Shown in pieces: positions 1 through 12,059 of a DNA stretch of 33,471 nt. How positions within the stretch are numbered: position 1 is the stretch's first letter; the number at the start of each line of letters is the position of its first letter. Source of the stretch: an uncultured Bacilli bacterium (GTDB lineage Bacteria > Bacillota_I > Bacilli_A > RF39 > UBA660); the NCBI GenBank assembly GCA_947628785.1, contig CANRBE010000007.1:1-33471 (forward strand). Reading direction: 5' to 3'. Both the position numbers and the translations under genes were made by a program. The notes under the pieces were generated by a model, which did no database searches, was not told the DNA's origin, and saw only the letters and a program-made list of their open reading frames with translations.

Positions 1-104
1 CTCAGCGACATATAATATATTAGTTTTGAGACAAAATCAAATACTAACACTTAAGACATTATCATAAATTAATCATAGATGCTTTTGGAAGTAAATGTAA
101 TAGG

Positions 105-133
105 TTGTAAACTTTTAAGAGTTTTGTTATAAT
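105..133 (+). promoter_or_regulatory. Putative sigma-A promoter, TTGTAA-N17-TATAAT with extended TGn -10
   Basis: TTGTAA 105-110 and TATAAT 128-133 with 17 bp spacer, just upstream of the ORF at 152. Confidence 0.7.
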
Positions 134-151
134 AAAAGCAGGAGAAATTAT

Positions 152-961
152 ATGGAAAAAGAATATTATGGGCGTAAAGTGGAAGTTTTGGATATCGATG
201 TAGATAATAAAGAAAATAATAAGAAGGTCAAAAGAAAACTAAGTTTAAAACCACTTAAAAGAAAATTAAATATTGATAGTTTTAAACCTGTTTTTATAGT
301 AGCTATTTTTGTTTTTTCTATTTTTACAACGTTACAATATTTTTTGGGTTGGGACTTGTTTCAAATTTATGAAAGTAAAGTAACGCCAGAATATAAAACT
401 ACTTTAACGACTTATACTTTAGCTAAGGATGGTAAAAATTTAACTTTTTATAATGACAATACTTTTAAATATATAGCTGATACAGTTGTTTTAACTGGTA
501 ATTATACTAAAAATGCTGTTGCTTATACTTTAACTGTTGATAAGGAAACCTGCCCACTAGAAATAAAAAATCAAGTTTTAGTTACTAATTGTAATATGCT
601 TTTAAGTCAAAATGAAATTGATAAAAAAAGTACAATGTCTAGTTATCAAAAAATATTTTTCTTGAAAGAAAACAAAGCTTTTGATAGTATGGCAGCTAGT
701 TTTATAAAATATGTTAATGGCTTGTCTGTAGTTAATAAATGGCCTACTTTAAAAAGTTCAGAAATAATATCTATCGATGATTGTTATACTGATAACGGTT
801 TAAAAAATTTAGCTTGTCAAGTTACATATTATGTTGAACCTAGTGATGATGTAAATAAAAGTAGTTGGAAAGAAAATGGGATAGTTGTTGGTACTAAAAT
901 AAAAAAAGAAAAATTAGCGACTTTTAAAAAGACTGCTGATTCTTATGAGTTTGTTTCTTAA
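152..961 (+). CDS. Hypothetical single-pass membrane protein with extracytoplasmic C-terminal region
   Basis: ORF 269 aa with RBS (aggag); basic N-terminus then hydrophobic helix VFIVAIFVFSIFTTLQYFLGW; no family recognised. Confidence 0.75.
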   Translation: MEKEYYGRKVEVLDIDVDNKENNKKVKRKLSLKPLKRKLNIDSFKPVFIVAIFVFSIFTTLQYFLGWDLFQIYESKVTPEYKTTLTTYTLAKDGKNLTFYNDNTFKYIADTVVLTGNYTKNAVAYTLTVDKETCPLEIKNQVLVTNCNMLLSQNEIDKKSTMSSYQKIFFLKENKAFDSMAASFIKYVNGLSVVNKWPTLKSSEIISIDDCYTDNGLKNLACQVTYYVEPSDDVNKSSWKENGIVVGTKIKKEKLATFKKTADSYEFVS

Positions 962-983
962 AAAACCTGATTAGGTTTTTTTT
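960..983 (+). terminator. Intrinsic terminator
   Basis: AAAAACCT-GATT-AGGTTTTTTTT hairpin plus T-run directly after the stop. Confidence 0.8.
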
Positions 984-1040
984 GAAATATTTTTAGATTA
1001 TGTTAAAATTATATTGTAAGAATTAGTAAAGGAGTAAGTA

Positions 1041-2252
1041 ATGGAAAAACCTGAAATATTATATCGTGGAGTTAAAATAACCTATGATATGTTAAAAGAC
1101 TTTAAGTTTTATGGTACTACTTTATATCCACCTAATCCTTATCAAATAGATGAAAACGGAAGAAAAGTTGTAGGGGATGGAAATGAATATGGTCTTTATA
1201 TGACCACTAATAAATCGGTGGCTTTAGGGGCATATGCGAAAGTAAGTACTTTTGATGGGACTATTATTGATAAAAGTATAACTATTGGTATTAGTCCTAA
1301 AGAGGATGTAAGAATACCAGCAATCGGTATAGTTTATAAGATGGATACTAAAAATATAGATATCAGAAAACCATTTATTAAATCTTCTTTAAAAGGACAT
1401 TATAACAATGGCTTTGAAGGAGAAGAATTTATAGCGGATAAAGTAGATAAGGATAGTTACAAAATAACAGATATTATAATTGGAGAAGATATATTACATG
1501 ATGCTTTAAAAATTGATACTAAAGATATTTTAAAAGCCGAAAAAACTTTAAAAGAAGTGATGGAACAAAGGAAGAAACATTTATTATATTTGGTATCTTA
1601 TTTAAAACAATTTGAACCAAATAAAAGGTTTTTATTTAAAAAAGATGAAATAGAAGTATTTAAAGAGTTATTTGGAGAAAAAGGAGTTTTATATATGGAT
1701 ACTTCTAAGTTATTATTAACATCGTCTAAAAGTTGTATAAAATATTTATTTAGTTTTTGTTTTAATAAAAATTCAACTGATTTAAAAACTTTAAAATATA
1801 TTGAATCTTTAAACAAAAGATTAAAAAATTACAGTAATATTAAAGATATTATGAAGCTTATTAAAGAAGATATTATAATTAATGAACAAAAAAAACAAAA
1901 GTTTATATCTAAAAATAATTCTTCATCTACTTTAAGTTTTGATAATAAAAATAATATGTATCAAGATATATTAAATATAATTTTAACTAAATTAAAAGAA
2001 GATGAAAATAAAAATATCCAAATGGTAGAACAAATATTTAATGTTACAATTAATTTAGAAGGAAAAGATAAAGATCAATTATTAAAGGAAAAAGAAATTA
2101 TTTTAAATAAAATAGATGATGGATATTTAGAAGAATTGATTGATAGTAAAACATCAATAAATTTAAAGAGTACTATATTTAAAATATATAATGAACAAAT
2201 AGAAAAGTTAAAAGAAAATTTTAAAGAAAATAGATATCGAGGTAGATTATGA
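1041..2252 (+). CDS. Hypothetical protein; N-terminal domain tentatively ADP-ribosyltransferase-like (R-S/T-E pattern)
   Basis: ORF 403 aa with RBS aaaggag; N-terminal motifs LYRG, GLYMTTNKS and FEGEEF are ordered as in R-S-E class ARTs; C-terminal half is Lys/Asn-rich helical. Confidence 0.75.
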   Translation: MEKPEILYRGVKITYDMLKDFKFYGTTLYPPNPYQIDENGRKVVGDGNEYGLYMTTNKSVALGAYAKVSTFDGTIIDKSITIGISPKEDVRIPAIGIVYKMDTKNIDIRKPFIKSSLKGHYNNGFEGEEFIADKVDKDSYKITDIIIGEDILHDALKIDTKDILKAEKTLKEVMEQRKKHLLYLVSYLKQFEPNKRFLFKKDEIEVFKELFGEKGVLYMDTSKLLLTSSKSCIKYLFSFCFNKNSTDLKTLKYIESLNKRLKNYSNIKDIMKLIKEDIIINEQKKQKFISKNNSSSTLSFDNKNNMYQDILNIILTKLKEDENKNIQMVEQIFNVTINLEGKDKDQLLKEKEIILNKIDDGYLEELIDSKTSINLKSTIFKIYNEQIEKLKENFKENRYRGRL

Positions 2253-2887
2253 CAACTTATGAAGAAATAGTAAAATTAAGACAAGTTTTAAAGGAAAAAT
2301 TGATAAACTATCAGGGAAATAAAAAAATAAAATTGGATATTCCAGAAAAACTACTTGAACAAATTATATTTGTAAATGATATATATAAAAATAAAATATT
2401 AGCTTTAGATTTTGACCTGATAAAAAAATTGGATTTAACTAATGTATCATTTGATGGTGTATGTATAGCTAATTTAGACTTTAGTAATAGTTTAGGAGTA
2501 AAAATAAATCCCCAAACTGTTTATCAAAAGGATTTGCAATATACTGTATTAAATGGTGTGACATTTACAGGAGTATTTGATGGAAGTAAAATAGTTGGGG
2601 CTAATTTTAAAGGAAGTATTAATACTTTAATTAATCCCCAAACAATTTATTTAAAAAATTTTATGAATACTACTTTATGTGATGTTAAATTTATTGGTCC
2701 TTTTGATGATGCATTTATTTTAAAAGCTAATTTTACAGGTAGTAGGGGAGCTATTATAAATTTAGAAAAACTTTTTGAAAAAGATTTATGTGGAACAAAT
2801 CTAACAGATACTTTAATAACAAGCCCTTTAGAAGATATTTATTATGATAGAAATACTGTTTTTGTAAAAAGTATAAAAATATATTAA
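2249..2887 (+). CDS. Pentapeptide-repeat-like protein
   Basis: ATGA overlap with upstream gene; about three ~48-aa repeats (NFxGS...INPQTIYxKNLxxTxLxxVxFxGPFDxxxIxxANF). Confidence 0.8.
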   Translation: MTTYEEIVKLRQVLKEKLINYQGNKKIKLDIPEKLLEQIIFVNDIYKNKILALDFDLIKKLDLTNVSFDGVCIANLDFSNSLGVKINPQTVYQKDLQYTVLNGVTFTGVFDGSKIVGANFKGSINTLINPQTIYLKNFMNTTLCDVKFIGPFDDAFILKANFTGSRGAIINLEKLFEKDLCGTNLTDTLITSPLEDIYYDRNTVFVKSIKIY

Positions 2888-2928
2888 ATAAATATATTTT
2901 TATAATGGTGATAATAAGGAGGATTAAA

Positions 2929-4500
2929 GTGAATAATAGTCAAAATATTCAAAATGAAATAAATTTAAAGCCAAAAAAGAAAAGTAAAATTTTATTAATA
3001 TTAATAGTACTTTTAGTAGTAATTATAGGAGTAGTTACAATAATTATAAAAAAAGATAGTAAAAAAGTAAAAACAACTTCAAAAAAAGTTGAGGTTCCAT
3101 ACAGTTTAAAAGGAAATGGATTACAAACTTTTGATTTATATTTTTCACAATTAGAGAATAATGAAAAAAATAGTGTTTATAGTCCAATATCGATTAAATA
3201 TGCGTTAAGAATGTTGGAAGAAGGAGCAAGTGGTAATACTAAAAAACAAATATCAGATATTATAGGAACTTATAGTTCTAAAGAATATCAAGATAGTAAA
3301 AATATGTCATTTGCGAATGGATTATTTATTAAAGATACTTATAAAAATAATATTAAAAAAACATATATTGACACATTAAAAAATAAATACAATGCAGATG
3401 TTATATATGATTCATTTAAAACACCAGATGTTTTAAATAATTGGGTTAGTAAAAAAACTTTTGATTTAGTTAAAAATATGACTGATGATATATCAGAAGA
3501 AGATTATATTTTAGCTAATGCTTTAGCCATAGATATGGAATGGGTAAATAAAATTCAAAGTGAATATGATATATATTCTATTCAGTATAAGCATAGAAAT
3601 TTTTCGGAATATATTTCCCCTTTAAGAGCTAGTGATTATAGTCCTTTAGAATTTGATAATAACAAATTAAAAGCTAAAGCTGTTCAAATTGGAGCAGTAG
3701 CCAATAAATATGATATAGTCAAAACTTTAGGAGAAGAAAAAATAAGAAATACAGTTAAGAAAGAATACCAAAAATGGCTCAAGGGAAATAGAGAAGAATC
3801 TTGTTATGAAAATATTGAAGATGAACTTGATGTTGATACTTATGTCAATAATTATATGAAAGAAATTAATACAGGTTATAATGATATAAGTAGTTCAACC
3901 GATTTTATGTTTTATACTGATGATAAAGTTAAGGTATTTGCTAAAGATTTAAGAAAATATAATGATACAACATTACAATATATTGGAATAATGCCAACTA
4001 GTCAAAGTTTAAAAGAATATATAAAAAATATCAAAGCTGATGAAATTAATCAATTAATTAGTAATCTTAAACCAATTGAATCAAACAGTTTCAAAGATGG
4101 AGTATTAACTCATATAACTGGATATATTCCAATGTTTAACTTTGAATATCAATTATCTTTAAAAAATGATTTAAATAAATTAAAAATAACTGATGTATTT
4201 GATAGCCAAAAAGCTGATTTATCTAACTTAACAAATAAAAAAGCTTATATTGATAGTGTAGAACACAAAACTAATATTGAATTTTCAAATGATGGAATTA
4301 AAGCAGCAGCTGCCATAACCGTAGGTGGTTTAGGTGCTGGAGATTGTGGATTCGATTATATTTATGATGTACCAATTGAAAAAATAGATTTATCTTTTAA
4401 TAAACCATTTTTATTTCTAATCAGAGATAAGGAAACTGGTGAAGTATGGTTTGTTGGATCTGTATATGAACCGATAAAATATGTAGAATATGAAGAGTAA
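2929..4500 (+). CDS. Membrane-anchored serpin (serine protease inhibitor family)
   Basis: GTG start after AAGGAGG; N-terminal TM (ILLILIVLLVVIIGVVTIII); NSVYSPISIKYALRMLEEGASGNTKKQI, ANGLFI, hinge GIKAAAAIT and C-terminal FNKPFLFLIRDKETGEVWFVGSVYEP are serpin signatures. Confidence 0.9.
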   Translation: MNNSQNIQNEINLKPKKKSKILLILIVLLVVIIGVVTIIIKKDSKKVKTTSKKVEVPYSLKGNGLQTFDLYFSQLENNEKNSVYSPISIKYALRMLEEGASGNTKKQISDIIGTYSSKEYQDSKNMSFANGLFIKDTYKNNIKKTYIDTLKNKYNADVIYDSFKTPDVLNNWVSKKTFDLVKNMTDDISEEDYILANALAIDMEWVNKIQSEYDIYSIQYKHRNFSEYISPLRASDYSPLEFDNNKLKAKAVQIGAVANKYDIVKTLGEEKIRNTVKKEYQKWLKGNREESCYENIEDELDVDTYVNNYMKEINTGYNDISSSTDFMFYTDDKVKVFAKDLRKYNDTTLQYIGIMPTSQSLKEYIKNIKADEINQLISNLKPIESNSFKDGVLTHITGYIPMFNFEYQLSLKNDLNKLKITDVFDSQKADLSNLTNKKAYIDSVEHKTNIEFSNDGIKAAAAITVGGLGAGDCGFDYIYDVPIEKIDLSFNKPFLFLIRDKETGEVWFVGSVYEPIKYVEYEE

Positions 4501-4521
4501 AAAAATACAAAATTAAAAAGT

Positions 4522-4555
4522 TATATTAAATATATTTATTTAATATATTTTTTTT
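4522..4555 (+). terminator. Intrinsic terminator after serpin gene
   Basis: ATATTAAATA-TATT-TATTTAATAT perfect stem followed by T-run. Confidence 0.8.
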
Positions 4556-4565
4556 GAATAAAAAA

Positions 4566-4592
4566 TTAGCACTCAACTATTGACAATGCTAA
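4566..4592 (+). promoter_or_regulatory. CIRCE element (HrcA operator)
   Basis: TTAGCACTC-N9-CAATGCTAA against consensus TTAGCACTC-N9-GAGTGCTAA (left arm perfect, right arm 7/9), immediately upstream of hrcA. Confidence 0.9.
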
Positions 4593-4608
4593 AATACAAT
4601 AGTATAAT
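4580..4608 (+). promoter_or_regulatory. Sigma-A promoter of the hrcA operon
   Basis: TTGACA 4580-4585, 17 bp spacer, TATAAT 4603-4608; overlaps CIRCE. Confidence 0.9.
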
Positions 4609-4706
4609 GGCAATAGCACTCGTAAATGAAACTGCCAAAAATTAAAATATTTAAGGCACTGGCAACATATAATGTCAATATAAAGAAGTGCTATAGTCAG
4701 GAAGTG

Positions 4707-5702
4707 ATGTTGTTGCTTACATTAAGACAAGAAAAATTACTAAAAATAATTGTCGAAGAATATGTTAAAACAGCAAAACCTATCGGTTCAAAAAGTTTGT
4801 GTCAAGAATTAAATTGCTCTAGTGCTACTATCAGAAATGAAATGAGTGAATTAGAAAATTTAGACCTTTTAGAAAAAACCCATATTTCATCTGGTAGAAT
4901 ACCTAGTGAAAAAGGATATCGTTATTATGTTGACAATCTAATGAAACCAAAAGAATTAACTGGTGAAGATATGCTTAAACTCCAAACAATATTTTCTAAT
5001 AATGCCTTAGTTTTAAGTGATGCGGTTAGTAAAAGTTTAGAAATTGTTGCTGAATTAACTAATTGTACAATAATATCTTTAGGAAGTTCAGCTAAAGAAA
5101 ACATAATTAGTAAAGTAGAAGTAATACCAGTAACAGATAAACAACTAGTAGCTTTAATAGTAACTGATACTGGACATGTTGAAAATAAAAAGGTTTTATT
5201 AGAAGATAAAATATCTCCTTTAGAAGTAAAGCAAACAGTAGATTTAATTAATAAACATATTTCTGGAACTAGTCTAGAAGATGTTATAACTAAATTAGAG
5301 TTTGAAGTAAAACCGATTATCAATGATAGTGTATTATACCAAAAAAAATTATTTGATGCATTTTGTAATTTTATTAATGAATTTGCTAATGATGCCAGTA
5401 TTAAAATGATTGGAACAACTAATATATTAAAACAACCAGAATTCAATGATGTTACTAAAATAAGAGATATATTAAGTAAATTTGAAGATAAAGAATTTAT
5501 TAAAAATATCAAAGAAGATAATGATGAAATAAAAGTATATATTGGTAGTGAATCAGAATTTGATGACAATGTATCAATTATTAAAACCCATTATCATTTA
5601 GATGGAGAAGAAGGTACATTAGCGCTAATTGGACCAACTAGATTAGACTATGATAGAATTGTAACATTACTTGACTATATCAAAAAAAATTTGGAACAAT
5701 AG
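4707..5702 (+). CDS. hrcA: Heat-inducible transcription repressor HrcA
   Basis: LRQEKLLKIIVEEYVKTAKPIGSKSL...SSATIRNEMSELE...GRIPSEKGYRYYVD; CIRCE upstream; start likely at 4704-4710, not at the ORF-track ATG 4626. Confidence 0.95.
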   Translation: MLLLTLRQEKLLKIIVEEYVKTAKPIGSKSLCQELNCSSATIRNEMSELENLDLLEKTHISSGRIPSEKGYRYYVDNLMKPKELTGEDMLKLQTIFSNNALVLSDAVSKSLEIVAELTNCTIISLGSSAKENIISKVEVIPVTDKQLVALIVTDTGHVENKKVLLEDKISPLEVKQTVDLINKHISGTSLEDVITKLEFEVKPIINDSVLYQKKLFDAFCNFINEFANDASIKMIGTTNILKQPEFNDVTKIRDILSKFEDKEFIKNIKEDNDEIKVYIGSESEFDDNVSIIKTHYHLDGEEGTLALIGPTRLDYDRIVTLLDYIKKNLEQ

Positions 5703-5711
5703 GAGGTTAAC

Positions 5712-8155
<2,444 letters not shown>

Positions 8156-8157
<2 letters not shown>

Positions 8158-8186
8158 GTTCTAGTAATCTAGAACTTTCACTTTTG
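8156..8186 (+). terminator. Terminator-like hairpin between dnaK and pepF
   Basis: AAGTTCTAG-TAAT-CTAGAACTT perfect 9-bp stem; only a weak T-rich tail. Confidence 0.55.
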
Positions 8187-8202
8187 ATAGAAAGAGGATA
8201 AA

Positions 8203-10002
8203 ATGACTAAATCAGAACTAAAAAGAGAAGAAATAGAAGATATTTATAAGTGGGATTTGACTAAAATATTTAAAGATGAACAAGAATTTGATAGTTTTTA
8301 TGAAAGTGTTTTAAAAGAATTACCTAATATTAAAAAATACCAAGGTAAAATAGTTTTAAATGGAAAAAATTTATATGAATTTTTAAAAGAAAGTGATGAA
8401 TTAGAAAGAAAAGTATATAAATTGCATTATTATGCTAGTTTAAATTTTGCTAGTGATACAACTAATCATACATATCAAAGATTAAAAGATAAAGTATCTA
8501 ATTTATTAAATGAATATGAAACTTTATCATCTTTTATAAATCCTGAAATGATGACTATTGATTATGAAAAAATAAAAGAATTTTATAAAGAAGAACCAAG
8601 GTTATTAGAGTATGAATTTGTACTGGAAAATATTTATAGATTTAAAGCTCATATTCTATCTAAATCAGAAGAAAATATTTTATCTATTATGTCTAAGACT
8701 TTTGAAAATCCAGAAACTACTTTTGAAAGTTTAACGGATACAGATATGACTTTTGGAAAAATTATCGATGAAAAAGGTTGTGAAGTAACATTAACTGAAA
8801 GTAATTATTCTACTTATATTTCTAGTAAAGATAGAACTGTCAGAAAAAGTGCTTTTGAACTTTTATTCAAAACTTATTCTAGTTTTAAAAATACCCTAGC
8901 TAATACCTTTAAAGGAAATGTTGATATTTTAACTAGTGTAGCTAAAATAAGAAAATATAATAGTAGTATTGAAGCTTCGTTATTTCAAGATAATGTTCCT
9001 TTAAGTGTTTATCAAAATTTAATTGATACAGTTCATAGTAATATGGATAAAATATATGATTACTATAAATTAAAAAAAGAAGTTTTAAATTTAGATGAAT
9101 TACATTCATATGATATATATGCTGAATTAGTAGAAGAAATAGATACCGATTATACCTTTGATGAAGCTAAAGAATTAGTGATTGATGCTTTAAGCGTATT
9201 GGGGGATGATTATGTCAAAAATTTAAATAAAGCTTTTGATGAGAAATGGATAGATATATACCCTAATAAAGGTAAAAGGGGAGGTGCTTTTTCTTCTGGT
9301 TTCTATGATACCAATCCTTATTTATTATTAAATTTTGAAGGTAAATTCCATGATGTATCTACACTTGCGCATGAACTTGGTCATTCTATGCATACTTATT
9401 ATTCATGTAAAAATAATCCATATCAATATTCTAGTTATAAAATATTTGTTGCGGAAGTTGCTTCGACTGTCAACGAACTTTTATTAAATAAATATATGTA
9501 TAAAAAAGCCAAAACCAAGAAAGAAAAACTGTTTTTATTAAATCAATTATTAGAGCTTTTTAAAAGTACTATTTATAGACAGACTATGTTTGCTGAATTT
9601 GAAATGGATGTTCATAAAAGAATTGAAAATGGGGAAGTATTAGCAGAAAAAGATATAAGTGATATTTATTATAAACTAAATGAATTATATTTTGGAGACA
9701 ATGTCCATTTAGATGATTTAATTAGATATGAATGGGAAAGAATACCACATTTCTATTATGATTTTTATGTATATATGTATGCACTTGGTTTATCAGCTGC
9801 TTGTTATATCGTTGATGGTATTTTAAATAATAAGGAAAATGCCATAGAAAATTATTTGAATTTCCTTAAATCTGGTGGTAGTAATTATCCAATTGAAGAG
9901 CTTAAGATAGCTGGTGTTGACATGAATAAAAAAGAAGTTATTGAAAATGCTTTGAACATGTTTGAAGATACAATTAAAGAATTTAAAAAACAATGTAAGT
10001 AG
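8203..10002 (+). CDS. pepF: Oligoendopeptidase F (M3 family metallopeptidase)
   Basis: [16 protein letters not shown] (HExxH with M3 context), [34 protein letters not shown]. Confidence 0.96.
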   Translation: MTKSELKREEIEDIYKWDLTKIFKDEQEFDSFYESVLKELPNIKKYQGKIVLNGKNLYEFLKESDELERKVYKLHYYASLNFASDTTNHTYQRLKDKVSNLLNEYETLSSFINPEMMTIDYEKIKEFYKEEPRLLEYEFVLENIYRFKAHILSKSEENILSIMSKTFENPETTFESLTDTDMTFGKIIDEKGCEVTLTESNYSTYISSKDRTVRKSAFELLFKTYSSFKNTLANTFKGNVDILTSVAKIRKYNSSIEASLFQDNVPLSVYQNLIDTVHSNMDKIYDYYKLKKEVLNLDELHSYDIYAELVEEIDTDYTFDEAKELVIDALSVLGDDYVKNLNKAFDEKWIDIYPNKGKRGGAFSSGFYDTNPYLLLNFEGKFHDVSTLAHELGHSMHTYYSCKNNPYQYSSYKIFVAEVASTVNELLLNKYMYKKAKTKKEKLFLLNQLLELFKSTIYRQTMFAEFEMDVHKRIENGEVLAEKDISDIYYKLNELYFGDNVHLDDLIRYEWERIPHFYYDFYVYMYALGLSAACYIVDGILNNKENAIENYLNFLKSGGSNYPIEELKIAGVDMNKKEVIENALNMFEDTIKEFKKQCK

Positions 10003-10007
10003 GTGAT

Positions 10008-11117
10008 ATGATGGAAAAAAGAGATTATTATGAAGTCCTTGGTGTTAGTAAGACAGCTAGCCAAAGTGAGATTAAAAGTGCTTTTAGGAAACTAGCTAAA
10101 AAATACCACCCCGATGTATCTAAAGAACCAGATGCCGAAGAAAAATTTAAAGAGGCCCAAGAAGCTTATGCTGTTTTATCTGACGAAGCTAAAAGAAAAC
10201 AATACGACCAATTTGGTCATGCAGCTTTCAGTGGAAATAACGGAGCTGGGTTTGACTTTTCTAATTTTGATTTTTCTGATATTTTTGATGATTTATTTGG
10301 AGGATTTGGCTTTAGTAGTTTTAGTGGTTTTGGAGGAGGTAGTAGGAAATCTAATCGTCCAACCAGAGGAAATGATTTATTAAAAACAGTGGAATTAACT
10401 TTTGAAGAAGCTATTTTTGGTACTCATAAAACTATTACTATTGAAGTTATGGATACTTGTGATGATTGTCATGGCGATGGAGGTCATGGTAGTAAAAGTT
10501 GTAAAACTTGTCATGGTAGTGGAACCGTTACAACCGAACAACATACATTATTTGGGACATTTATGAGTAGAACTACTTGTTCTACTTGTGGAGGTAAGGG
10601 TGTAACTTATGAAAAAAAATGTGCAACTTGTAGAGGTACTGGTAAAATTCATAGAAGAAAAGAATTGGATGTTAAAATTCCAGCTGGAGTTGATACAGGA
10701 AATAGACTAAGATTAGCTGGTAAAGGTGAAACAGGTAATCATGGGGGAATAAATGGTGATTTATATTTAGAGTTTAAGGTAAAAAATCATCCTTTATATG
10801 AAAGAGATGGTAATGATATTTATTTGGATTTACCAATTACTATAACTGATGCTACTTTAGGTAAAAAATTAGATATTCCAACTATTTATGGGCCAGTTAA
10901 ATTTACGATTCCCGCAGGTAGTCAACCTATGGAAAAACATCGAATTAAAGGAAAAGGTATCCCCGATGTTAGTACTGGTCGTAAGGGAGATATGTATATT
11001 ATTTTAAATGTATTTATTCCTAAAAAATTATCAAGAGACCAAAAACAATTGTTAGAGAAGTTAGCTAAAACTGATTTAGAAGATAGTTCATTTAAAAAAA
11101 TAGATAAATATTTATAA
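10008..11117 (+). CDS. dnaJ: Chaperone DnaJ (Hsp40)
   Basis: [32 protein letters not shown]; Gly/Phe region; four CxxCxG Zn motifs. Confidence 0.98.
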   Translation: MMEKRDYYEVLGVSKTASQSEIKSAFRKLAKKYHPDVSKEPDAEEKFKEAQEAYAVLSDEAKRKQYDQFGHAAFSGNNGAGFDFSNFDFSDIFDDLFGGFGFSSFSGFGGGSRKSNRPTRGNDLLKTVELTFEEAIFGTHKTITIEVMDTCDDCHGDGGHGSKSCKTCHGSGTVTTEQHTLFGTFMSRTTCSTCGGKGVTYEKKCATCRGTGKIHRRKELDVKIPAGVDTGNRLRLAGKGETGNHGGINGDLYLEFKVKNHPLYERDGNDIYLDLPITITDATLGKKLDIPTIYGPVKFTIPAGSQPMEKHRIKGKGIPDVSTGRKGDMYIILNVFIPKKLSRDQKQLLEKLAKTDLEDSSFKKIDKYL

Positions 11118-11123
11118 ATCTTG

Positions 11124-11154
11124 ACAAATAGGTTAAAAACTTATTTGTTTTTTT
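11124..11154 (+). terminator. Intrinsic terminator after dnaJ
   Basis: ACAAATAGGT/ACTTATTTGT stem (one G-T pair) followed by T7. Confidence 0.8.
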
Positions 11155-11223
11155 GTGATTAATTTTGTTTTAAAATATTGTTTTTCTTATTAAACATGAT
11201 AAAATAAAATAGAGGTAAAGAAT

Positions 11224-11991
11224 ATGTTAGAACAAATTTTTGAATTCTTAGATAAAAAGAAAATTGATAATGAATTAATTAGAAATGTTTTAAAATATTG
11301 TATTATAGAACATACTAATATTTTCAAAGAAGTTATTCCTTTTGAAGAAGTAATGAAAAGACTAGATACTAATTTAGAAAATATTTGGTTTAAAAATGAT
11401 AGTAATCAATCTTTTAATTATATAAAAGAAAACATGGTAGCTCAATATGTTGGTTTTGATGAAAATAGTATCAATTTGTATTTTGAAAAAGATGATTTAA
11501 AAAATGATAAGTTGAAACAAGATTTTATCGATATATTAGTTCATGAAATTATCCATGCTATATATAATAAAAAAAATAATGATTTATATGAAACTGAAAC
11601 CCAAGTATTTTGTACAATGGAAAAAACTGGTAATAGAGTTTCGATAGTAAAAGGTGATGATGTTTTTTTAGAACCTATTATTAATTTTATTGCTTGTTTA
11701 ATTATAAAAAAAGTAAATAGTTTATATGTAGCTAGTACAAATGCTATGTTTAAATTAGCAAATACTATCGATTATGAAAAAATGATTAAGGCAGTCTTTT
11801 ATTTAGATGAAGAACTTTTTTTAAGTTGTTTTCCTAGTTTAGAAGCTTATAAATATTTTAAAGAAGGTATTAGTTATTTAAATTATAGTTCATCCTATGA
11901 TAGGGGGATGAAAATTATCGATAATTATTTGAATGGAAATATTGAAATTAGGAAAAATGAATTTCAGGAAATAAAGCCAATTAGAAGATAA
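11224..11991 (+). CDS. Hypothetical zincin-like metallopeptidase (HExxH)
   Basis: ORF with aggt RBS; DILVHEIIHAIYNKKNNDLYETETQVF contains HEIIH with a downstream acidic E. Confidence 0.65.
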   Translation: MLEQIFEFLDKKKIDNELIRNVLKYCIIEHTNIFKEVIPFEEVMKRLDTNLENIWFKNDSNQSFNYIKENMVAQYVGFDENSINLYFEKDDLKNDKLKQDFIDILVHEIIHAIYNKKNNDLYETETQVFCTMEKTGNRVSIVKGDDVFLEPIINFIACLIIKKVNSLYVASTNAMFKLANTIDYEKMIKAVFYLDEELFLSCFPSLEAYKYFKEGISYLNYSSSYDRGMKIIDNYLNGNIEIRKNEFQEIKPIRR

Positions 11992-11997
11992 GGTTTC

Positions 11998-12026
11998 TTG
12001 TAAGAATAAAGGATTAATGTTATAAT
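11998..12026 (+). promoter_or_regulatory. Putative sigma-A promoter, TTGTAA-N17-TATAAT, extended -10
   Basis: TTGTAA 11998-12003, TATAAT 12021-12026, upstream of the paralog cluster. Confidence 0.75.
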
Positions 12027-12059
12027 TAATTAGATACTTTTATATAAAAGGAGTAAAAA

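Noticed and set aside
4925-5569. 214-aa ORF antisense to hrcA
   Set aside because: Antisense to clear hrcA coding; Ser/Leu/Ile-rich composition typical of spurious reverse frames in AT-rich genes.
10114-10383. 89-aa alternate-frame ORF inside dnaJ
   Set aside because: Overlaps the J domain and G/F region in another frame; hydrophobic spurious translation.
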